Below are positions 57,450-64,000 of a DNA stretch of 64,000 bases, in pieces. The position numbers and the translations under genes were made by a program. A model generated the notes under the pieces. That model searched no databases, was not told where the DNA came from, and saw nothing but the letters and a program-made list of their open reading frames with translations. Numbering within the stretch: the first letter of the stretch is position 1; each line of letters starts with the position of its first letter. Source of the stretch: Microbacterium sp. LWH3-1.2 (GTDB taxonomy: Bacteria; Actinomycetota; Actinomycetes; Actinomycetales; Microbacteriaceae). The stretch lies in assembly GCF_040675855.1 (NCBI RefSeq), contig NZ_JBEGIK010000001.1, positions 3,720,001 to 3,784,000 on the forward strand, read 5' to 3'.

Positions 57450-58838
57450 ATGACCGAGCCGGCTGTGCCCAACGGCGACGTGTCGTGGTGGTGGCGCAGC
57501 CTCGGCGGCACTCCTCCCCCTCGCGCTCCCCTGCCGGGCGACATCGACGTCGACGTCGCCATCGTGGGCGGCGGCTACACGGGCCTCTGGACCGCGTACT
57601 ACCTGAAGCGCGCCCAGCCCGACCTGCGGGTCGTCGTGCTCGAGCAGCGCTTCGCCGGGTTCGGGGCCTCCGGCCGCAACGGCGGCTGGCTCACCAACAC
57701 CGTCACCGGCGGACGCGAGCGCTACGCCGAGTCGCACGGCCGAGACGCCGCCGTCGCGCAGCAGCGCGCGCTCAACGAGGCGGTCGACGAGGTCATCGCC
57801 GTCGCCGCGCGCGAGGGCATCGACGCCGATGTCGTCAAGGGCGGCGAGTACGGCGTCGCCCGCACCCCGGCCCAGCTCGGCCGCCTCACCGCGGGCGCCG
57901 TCGCCGAGCAGTCATGGCCGCACACGGACGTGGAGATCCTGGATGCTGCAGCCGCAGCATCCCGGATCCGCATCGCCGGAACGCTCGGCGCCGTCTGGCA
58001 CCCGCACTGCGCCCGCGTGCACCCGACGAAGCTCGTGCGCGGGCTCGCCGAGGCGGTAGAGCGGCTCGGGGTGCCCCTTCACGAGCGGACCCGCGTGCGC
58101 GAGATCGCGCCCGGACGGGCCGTCACCGATCGCGGCACGGTGCGCGCGACGCATGTGCTGCGGGCCACCGAGGGCTTCACCGCCGACCTCCGCGGCGAGC
58201 ACCGCACGTGGCTGCCGATGAACTCGTCGATGATCGTGACCGAACCGCTGCCTGCGTCGTTCTGGGAGGCCGTCGGGTGGGACCGACACGAGACGGTCGG
58301 CGACTTCGCACACGTGTACATGTACGCGCAGCGCACTGCCGACGACCGCATCGCCTTCGGCGGGCGAGGCGTGCCGTACCGGTACGGCTCGCGCGTCGAC
58401 ACCGACGGCAGGACGCAGGAGCGCACGATCGCGTCGCTCAGGCGGCTGCTGCGGGAGTTCTTCCCTGATGCCGCGGGCGTGCCCGTCGCGCACGCCTGGG
58501 CCGGCGTGCTCGGCGTGTCCCGCGACTGGACCGCCACGGTCGTCCATGACCGCGCGACGGGGCTCGGCTGGGCCGGTGGCTACGTCGGCACCGGCGTCAC
58601 GGCGACGAACCTCGCGGGCCGTACGCTCGCCGATCTCGTGCTGGAGCGCGACACCGGGCTCACCCGCCTCCCCTGGGTGGGTCACCGCGCGAAGCGCTGG
58701 GAGATCGAGCCCCTGAGGTGGACCGCCGTGAACGCGATCTACACCGCGTATCGGTTGGCCGACCGGGCAGAGGCATCCGGCCGCTCTGAACGCACTGCCT
58801 GGCCGGCCCACGTCTCCGACTGGGTCGCCGGACGCTGA
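57450..58838 (+). CDS. FAD-dependent amine oxidase, PuuB / DAO family
   Basis: 462-residue flavoprotein of the DAO family resembling gamma-glutamylputrescine oxidase. Starts WWWRSLGGTPPPRAPLPGDIDVDVAIVGGGYTGLWTAYYLKRAQPDLRVVVLEQ (FAD site), then GFGASGRNGGWLTNTVTGGR, the typical PuuB-like block. Late segment GWAGGYVGTGVTATNLAGRTLADLVL. In the Puu pathway the substrate is made by a GS-like ligase, and one is encoded next door at 58857-60134. ATG 57450 follows GGGGGG; an ATG three codons earlier is possible. Converges on the GS-like gene. Confidence 0.85.
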   Translation: MTEPAVPNGDVSWWWRSLGGTPPPRAPLPGDIDVDVAIVGGGYTGLWTAYYLKRAQPDLRVVVLEQRFAGFGASGRNGGWLTNTVTGGRERYAESHGRDAAVAQQRALNEAVDEVIAVAAREGIDADVVKGGEYGVARTPAQLGRLTAGAVAEQSWPHTDVEILDAAAAASRIRIAGTLGAVWHPHCARVHPTKLVRGLAEAVERLGVPLHERTRVREIAPGRAVTDRGTVRATHVLRATEGFTADLRGEHRTWLPMNSSMIVTEPLPASFWEAVGWDRHETVGDFAHVYMYAQRTADDRIAFGGRGVPYRYGSRVDTDGRTQERTIASLRRLLREFFPDAAGVPVAHAWAGVLGVSRDWTATVVHDRATGLGWAGGYVGTGVTATNLAGRTLADLVLERDTGLTRLPWVGHRAKRWEIEPLRWTAVNAIYTAYRLADRAEASGRSERTAWPAHVSDWVAGR

Positions 58839-58856
58839 GCCGCGCGCCGGCAGGAG

Positions 58857-60134
58857 CTACAGCGACCAGGCGAGGCGGAGGCGGTCGCACACCTCGGCGA
58901 GCTCGCGGTCGCCGAACGTCTGGTGCTCGAGCGTACGCACCGCGACGAACGCCTCGAGGATGTCGGGGCCGAGCGCCCGCTCGGCGACGGGCGACGCCCG
59001 CAGGAGCTCGAGCTGAGCCGGGATGCCGACCGGCAGCCGGTCGATCCCTCCGATCGCGCCGGGATCGACCTGAGTCTCGGGCGGCAGTGTCCGGCCCTCG
59101 ACGATCCCCGTGCGGGCCGCCTCGAGCAGCACCGCGGAGGCGGAGTAGGGGTTCGCCGACGGATCGACGGGCTTGATCTCGATGCTCGCGCCCGCCGGAT
59201 TGCCGGGGGTCGCGGTGCACAGCCGCACGGCCGCCTCCCGGTTCTCCAGCCCCCAGCACCGGGACGCTCCCGACCACATGCCCGGCTTCATCCGCGCTTC
59301 CGAAAGTACGGATCCGGCGAGGACCGCCATGAGGCCCGGCAACGCGTCCAGGATGCCCGCGATCGCGTGGCCGCCGTCGTCCGTGAGACCGTGCGGTCCG
59401 CGGCCGTGGCTGAATCGCGGCGACCCGTCGCGGGCCAGCGAGAGGTGCTGATGGGCGCCGTTGCCCGCCCCCGCTGCGGCAGGAAGGGGCGAGAAGGAGG
59501 CCGCGAGCCCGACATCGCGCGCCGCCTGCGAGATCACGAGCCGCGCAAGGATGAGCTCGTCGGCCGCGCGCACCGGGTCGAGCGGGAGGAGCGAGGCCTC
59601 GAACTGGTCCTCGCCGTACTCGGCGTGAACCTGGGCAAGCTGGATCCCGGCGATCCTGGCGCGAGACAGAAGCGCATCGAGGAACGGCTGCTGGGCCCGG
59701 AGCACGCCGAGCCCGTACGCCGACCACTGCGACGAGGCCGCGGCATCCACCAGGACGAATTCCAGTTCGTGGCCGACGAGCGCGCTGAGGCCCAGGGCCG
59801 ACAGCCGCTCGACCGCGCGACGCAGGGCGGTGCGGGTGCACGCGGGGTCGGGCTCGCCGGACTGCGCGCACAGGGTCGCGGGCGCCCACATCGTGCCACC
59901 GCCGAGGTCGCGCAGCTCGGCGGGATCGATCCTCAGGCGCAGGTCGCCCACCACCGAGAAGCGCCCGGTGAACGCGATCTGGTCGTCGACGCAGAACGTG
60001 TTCCAGCTGGGGGAGGCGCCCATGCCCGCCGTCGCGAACACCCCCGCCCGGGAAGCGGGCACCGCCTTCGCACGCGGGACACCGCCCGGATCCACGATCG
60101 AGCCGATGACGAGGTCGCCGGGAACGTGGGTCAT
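58857..60134 (-). CDS. Glutamine-synthetase-like ligase (PuuA/FluG-C type)
   Basis: 425-residue GS-fold ligase, shorter than GlnA (about 470). Active-site elements are present: VGHELEFVLV, AEYGEDQFEASLLPLDPVRAADE, GAGNGAHQHLSL, WGLENREAAVRLC and ASIEIKPVDPSANPYSASAVLLEAA. GlnA's adenylylation loop is absent. Such proteins ligate glutamate to amines (PuuA: putrescine; others: ethanolamine, isopropylamine). With a PuuB-like oxidase, GabT and GabD nearby, a gamma-glutamyl amine pathway is the best guess. The start overlaps the amidohydrolase stop (ATGA), so the two are co-translated. Confidence 0.87.
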   Translation of the reverse strand: MTHVPGDLVIGSIVDPGGVPRAKAVPASRAGVFATAGMGASPSWNTFCVDDQIAFTGRFSVVGDLRLRIDPAELRDLGGGTMWAPATLCAQSGEPDPACTRTALRRAVERLSALGLSALVGHELEFVLVDAAASSQWSAYGLGVLRAQQPFLDALLSRARIAGIQLAQVHAEYGEDQFEASLLPLDPVRAADELILARLVISQAARDVGLAASFSPLPAAAGAGNGAHQHLSLARDGSPRFSHGRGPHGLTDDGGHAIAGILDALPGLMAVLAGSVLSEARMKPGMWSGASRCWGLENREAAVRLCTATPGNPAGASIEIKPVDPSANPYSASAVLLEAARTGIVEGRTLPPETQVDPGAIGGIDRLPVGIPAQLELLRASPVAERALGPDILEAFVAVRTLEHQTFGDRELAEVCDRLRLAWSL

Positions 60135-61318
60135 CCGTAGATCCTCGCCGCGTTCTCGCGCCCGATCATCTTGGCGACGCGCGCGGCATCGTCGAGCGAG
60201 CAGCGGCCTGCTTGGACGAACCCGGCCAGCACGTCCGTCATAGCCTCACGCCACAGCCGCGCACCGACGGCGTAGCGCTCGGGCAGCCCCCACGCATCGG
60301 TCGAGAAGAGCACCGCCGAGAACGGGGCGAGTTCGAGCGACCGCGCCACGACGCCGGTCGCGGCGGCTCCCAGATGCGAAACGGCCAAGCCGACGTCCAT
60401 GACGACGTGCGGGTACGTGTGGCACAGGAACCCCGCCGCCCGCTCGAACGGATAGCAGTGCAGGAGCGCGATCGTCGCGTCCGAGCCGGCGGAACGCGCA
60501 ATGAGCGGCTGCAGCAGCAGCGGGTCGGCTCCGGCGAGCCTCAGGTCCGAGTCGCCGAAGCCCGCGTGAACCTGGAGCACCGCCCCGGCGTCGATCGCCC
60601 ACCAGATGAGATGCCGGATGAGAACCTGGTCGGTGAGCCGCGGCGGTGCGCCGCTCTCGGCGAGCCGGGCGAGCCAGCGCGCTGCGGCGGCCGTGACCTC
60701 CCTGTCGGTGGGGCGAGCGGGCGGCAGCGCGAGCCCCGTGCGATAGGCGGCGACGGTCTTGTAGCCGGCAGCTGTCGCGCGCGTCTCGTCGAGGCGCCGG
60801 TCGAGCTCGGCCATGAACCCCGACGCGTCGGACGCTGCAGCCGCGGAGGCTTCGGCGACCGCCTCGAGTCGCACGATCGGGCGGATCCGCAGCCCGAACG
60901 CGAACAGCTGCGCCTCGCCGAGTAGGCTCTCCGGCGCGTACCCGCCGTCGACGAGGACCTCGTCGACGCCGGACGCATCGAGCAGGCGCCGTGTAGCCTC
61001 AGGGGTGCCGAGCTCGCGGCGCCGCCGCAGATAGACCTCTGGAGCGGCGAACGGCTCCAGCCCGAGGACGGGCGCGCAGATGCGGCGGATCGCGAAGCCG
61101 AGCTGGCTGTCGAACGCCGTCGCTCCCCGCCGCAGCGGCGCACCGGACTCGGACAGGGCCGTCTCGAACCCGGCATCGTCCAGATCGTCCGCGAAGACGC
61201 TGTGGGCATGATGGTCGACGAGACGGATGCCGTTGAGGACGTCGCCCACGGCATCGCGCACCGTGGCCGCACTCGGCGCCGCCGCACTGGCGAGGGTGGG
61301 CGGCGGCGCGTTGCGCAT
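60131..61318 (-). CDS. Amidohydrolase (FluG N-terminal-like) coupled to the GS-like ligase
   Basis: 395-residue metal-dependent hydrolase of amidohydrolase family 2: HxH site GIRLVDHHAHSVF (near residue 35), VLQVHAGFGDSDLRL, ALLHCYPFERAAGFL, and late acidic site VLFSTDAWGLPERYAVGARLW. The order and overlap with the GS-like gene reproduce the two halves of fungal FluG (amidohydrolase then GS), here as separate proteins. One reasonable role is hydrolysis of a gamma-glutamyl product, replacing PuuD, which is absent nearby. ATG 61318 has no strong ribosome site. Confidence 0.82.
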   Translation of the reverse strand: MRNAPPPTLASAAAPSAATVRDAVGDVLNGIRLVDHHAHSVFADDLDDAGFETALSESGAPLRRGATAFDSQLGFAIRRICAPVLGLEPFAAPEVYLRRRRELGTPEATRRLLDASGVDEVLVDGGYAPESLLGEAQLFAFGLRIRPIVRLEAVAEASAAAASDASGFMAELDRRLDETRATAAGYKTVAAYRTGLALPPARPTDREVTAAAARWLARLAESGAPPRLTDQVLIRHLIWWAIDAGAVLQVHAGFGDSDLRLAGADPLLLQPLIARSAGSDATIALLHCYPFERAAGFLCHTYPHVVMDVGLAVSHLGAAATGVVARSLELAPFSAVLFSTDAWGLPERYAVGARLWREAMTDVLAGFVQAGRCSLDDAARVAKMIGRENAARIYG

Positions 61319-61374
61319 GCGGCCACGGTAGTGGTCGACAGGTCGGCGCGGAACCCTCCGGGTTGCTGCGTCGG

Positions 61375-62853
61375 TCAGCGCGGGGCGTGCGCCTCGAGGA
61401 ACTCGTAGACGTCGGTGGTGTCGACGCCGGGGAACGAGCCGGTGGGCAGGGTAGCCAGCAGCGTGCGCGGCGTGCGCACGTTCGGCCACGATTGCTCGCG
61501 CCACGACGCCTCGAGCTCCGCCGGCGCGCGGCGGCAGCAGACCTCGACGGAGTGCTTCGAGACACCGCGGTTCGGGGTGTCTCGGCCCAGGAACCACTTC
61601 GTGTCGTCGAAGCGGACGCCGACACTGATCGAATGAGCGCCCTCGCTGGAGAGCTCGACCCGTGCGGTGCACCAGTAGGTGCCATTCCCGGTGTCGGTGT
61701 ACTGGTAGTACGGGTTGAAGTGGTCGTCGACGTCGAAGACGACGCGCGACGTCCACTTGCGGCAGCACATCTGCCCCTCGATCGCGCCCAGGCGGTCGGT
61801 CGGGAAGTTCACGTCGTCGTTCTCGTAGACCTTCGTGATGACGCCCGACTCGTGGACCTTGAGGAAGTGCACGGGGAGGCCGAGGTGCACCGTCGCGAGG
61901 TTGGTGAAGCGGTGCGCGGCCGTCTCGTACGACACGGAGTACGCGTCACGGAGGTCCTCGATGGAGATCGAGCGGTCCTTCTTCGCCTCCTGCAGGAACG
62001 GCACCGCGTGCGCCTCGGGGATGAGCAGCGCACCGGTGAGGTAGTTGGTCTCCACGCGCTGGCGCAGGAAGTCCGCGTACGAGGTGGGCTCGCGGTGGCC
62101 GAGGATGCGGCTCGAGAGGGCCTGCAGCACCGCCGTGCGCGGGTCGCCCTTCGTGGTGAGCCGACTCGAGAGGTACAGGCGGCCGTTCTTGATGTCTGCG
62201 ACCGAACGCGTGGTCTGCGGCAGGTCGGGCACGTAGTGCAGGGTGAAGCCGAGGTGCGCGGCGATGTCTGATGCCGTGCGCTGCGTCAGCGGACCACCGG
62301 GATGGTCGACCGCGTCGAGGATGCGCCGCGCCTGGAGCTCGAGCTCGGCGAAGTAGTTGCTCTGCGTGCGCATGAGCTTGCGCAGCGCCACATTCGCCCG
62401 CCGGGCCTCCTCGGGCGTCGCGGCCCGCTCGTCGCGAAGCCGCTCGATCTCGCCCTGCAGCGCCAGCATCGCCTTGAGCGCCTCGGTCGGCACCGTCTTG
62501 CCGATGCGGAACGGCGGGATGCCGAGCGCCTGGAACGTCTGCCCGCGCATGGCCCGCTCGAGGGAGATCTCGAGGGTCGCGCGCTCGTCGAGCGGCTGCG
62601 ACTCGAGGATCGCGTCGATCGATGACCCGAGTGCACGTGCGATCGCCTGCAGCAGGGTGAGCTTCGGCTCGCGCCGGCCGTTCTCGATCATCGACAGCTG
62701 GCTCGGCGCGCGGTCGACGGCGGCGGCGAGCTCTTCGAGCGTCATGCCGCGATCGGTGCGCAGCTGCCGGATGCGGCGGCCGATGGTGAGGGGGTCCACC
62801 TCACCATCGTCCGGGACTTCACCGCGCACATCGGAGGTCAACGTCGTCGTCAT
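61375..62853 (-). CDS. ramB: RamB-type regulator (XRE HTH plus short-chain acyl-CoA regulator domain)
   Basis: 492 residues. Residues 20-80 are an XRE HTH (IGRRIRQLRTDRGMTLEELAAAVDRAPSQLSMIENGRREPKLTLLQ). The middle part is an IrrE/ImmA-like domain whose HExxH is not recognisable (SSRILGHREPTSYADFLRQRVETNYLTGALLIP). The C-terminal ScfR-type domain includes GAIEGQMCCRKWTSRVVFDVDDHF and VEVCCRRAP. In C. glutamicum and mycobacteria RamB represses acetate and glyoxylate genes. Its divergent neighbour here is aceB, the expected target. Confidence 0.9.
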   Translation of the reverse strand: MTTTLTSDVRGEVPDDGEVDPLTIGRRIRQLRTDRGMTLEELAAAVDRAPSQLSMIENGRREPKLTLLQAIARALGSSIDAILESQPLDERATLEISLERAMRGQTFQALGIPPFRIGKTVPTEALKAMLALQGEIERLRDERAATPEEARRANVALRKLMRTQSNYFAELELQARRILDAVDHPGGPLTQRTASDIAAHLGFTLHYVPDLPQTTRSVADIKNGRLYLSSRLTTKGDPRTAVLQALSSRILGHREPTSYADFLRQRVETNYLTGALLIPEAHAVPFLQEAKKDRSISIEDLRDAYSVSYETAAHRFTNLATVHLGLPVHFLKVHESGVITKVYENDDVNFPTDRLGAIEGQMCCRKWTSRVVFDVDDHFNPYYQYTDTGNGTYWCTARVELSSEGAHSISVGVRFDDTKWFLGRDTPNRGVSKHSVEVCCRRAPAELEASWREQSWPNVRTPRTLLATLPTGSFPGVDTTDVYEFLEAHAPR

Positions 62854-63114
62854 GCCGTGATTCTGTCACGAAAGCAGAAATAACCGAAAACTTCACACCC
62901 TGATTCGTCGGGCCAACCCCTGAACTTCACCGCAGAGTGGTCTCACGACGAACCACCGATCCAGCCAGACGCGGATCACGGATGCTGCGACCCGGCCGAC
63001 TCCGCCGGGCCGAGGCATCCCTCACGAACTCCACACCTCGCTCACCCGTCACGATGTGCCACTCGACCTGGCACTTCGCGACAGGTGAGCGGACCCAGAC
63101 AGGAAGGCAGGACC
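62854..63114. promoter_or_regulatory. ramB-aceB divergent control region
   Basis: 261 bp. Near ramB is an unusually AT-rich stretch (62870-62905) with AAATAACCGAAAACTTCAC, a candidate RamB/RamA region although no consensus site can be asserted. Next comes a two-part hairpin: GGATGC and CCCGGC (62980-62985, 62991-62996) pairing with GCCGGG and GCATCC (63004-63009, 63015-63020). Then copy 2 of the 49-bp palindrome, 25 bp before the aceB start. Confidence 0.45.
63041..63089. repeat. 49-bp palindromic element, copy 2
   Basis: Left arm CTCACCCGTCACGATGTGC, 11-nt centre, right arm GCACTTCGCGACAGGTGAG. Same length and arms as copy 1 (44494-44542), with a different centre. It would lie in the 5' leader of aceB. 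Confidence 0.7.

Positions 63115-64000
<886 letters not shown>

Noticed and set aside
48897..61318. Amine region as a simple copy of the E. coli puu operon
   Set aside because: No PuuD, PuuR or PuuP-like order; regulator type, putrescine oxidase and amidohydrolase differ. Resemblance is at the pathway level only.

Overview
The window is about 70 % GC and densely packed, with many 1-4 nt start/stop overlaps, GTG and TTG starts, and an actinobacterial NusG with a long acidic N-terminus. The gene content (RamB-type regulator next to malate synthase, LysG/LysE, putrescine oxidase, DUF3105/DUF305 pair, ribosomal order tRNA-Trp-secE-nusG-rplK-rplA) and the abundance of the hexamer GGATGC/GCATCC point to Microbacteriaceae, most likely Microbacterium. 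This is inferred from gene content, not from a marker-gene comparison. I see no insertion sequence, integrase, prophage module or CRISPR array. Base composition looks even from end to end.

1-9.1 kb is a molybdenum region. On the minus strand a small HTH-TOBE regulator precedes modA, which runs off the left edge. Two copies of the palindrome CCGCA-N2-TGCGG lie just upstream of the regulator. On the plus strand a tightly overlapping operon moeZ-moeA-moaC-mobA-like-DUF6457-moaD makes and matures molybdopterin. Facing it are moaE, mog and an FdhF/YdeP-type molybdoenzyme, the likely user of the cofactor. moaA, modBC and fdhD are not in the window.

9.1-16.4 kb holds a degenerate DUF305 lipoprotein-like protein, a HerA/DUF853 ATPase, a PAP2 phosphatase, a deazaflavin-type oxidoreductase, a Bcr/CflA exporter, and a DUF3105-DUF305 membrane-anchored pair. 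16.5-21.5 kb is a CUT1 sugar ABC transporter (binding protein plus two permeases, no ATPase) with a divergent LacI regulator and matching operators.

21.6-47.5 kb is framed by two halves of the classical ribosomal region: rplJ-rplL at 21.6-22.6 kb and tRNA-Trp-secE-nusG-rplK-rplA at 44.6-47.5 kb, all on the minus strand. About 22 kb of metabolic and transport genes lie between them: formaldehyde dehydrogenase with a GlcG-like protein, a pterin dehydratase-VOC fusion, a YqaJ-type nuclease, a 2'-5' RNA ligase-like protein, a peptide-type ABC transporter with a YtcJ-type amidohydrolase under a TetR regulator, an EmrB-type exporter with a MarR repressor and three operator-like repeats, a quinone oxidoreductase, LysG/LysE, a DUF1801 protein, acylphosphatase, a cystine-type ABC transporter and a nitronate monooxygenase.

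48.9-61.3 kb looks like an amine/polyamine and GABA utilisation region: GabD, APC permease, tandem universal stress protein, putrescine oxidase, GabT, a divergent PucR regulator, a PuuB-like amine oxidase, a glutamine-synthetase-like ligase and an overlapping amidohydrolase. The last two are in the same order as the two halves of the fused fungal FluG protein. 61.4-64 kb holds RamB divergent from aceB (malate synthase, cut by the right edge). The most unusual non-coding items are an 87-bp near-perfect inverted repeat before the putrescine oxidase gene, a 49-bp palindromic element present twice, a terminator-like attenuator before rplJ, and the repeated placement of GC-rich hairpins directly after ABC binding-protein genes.
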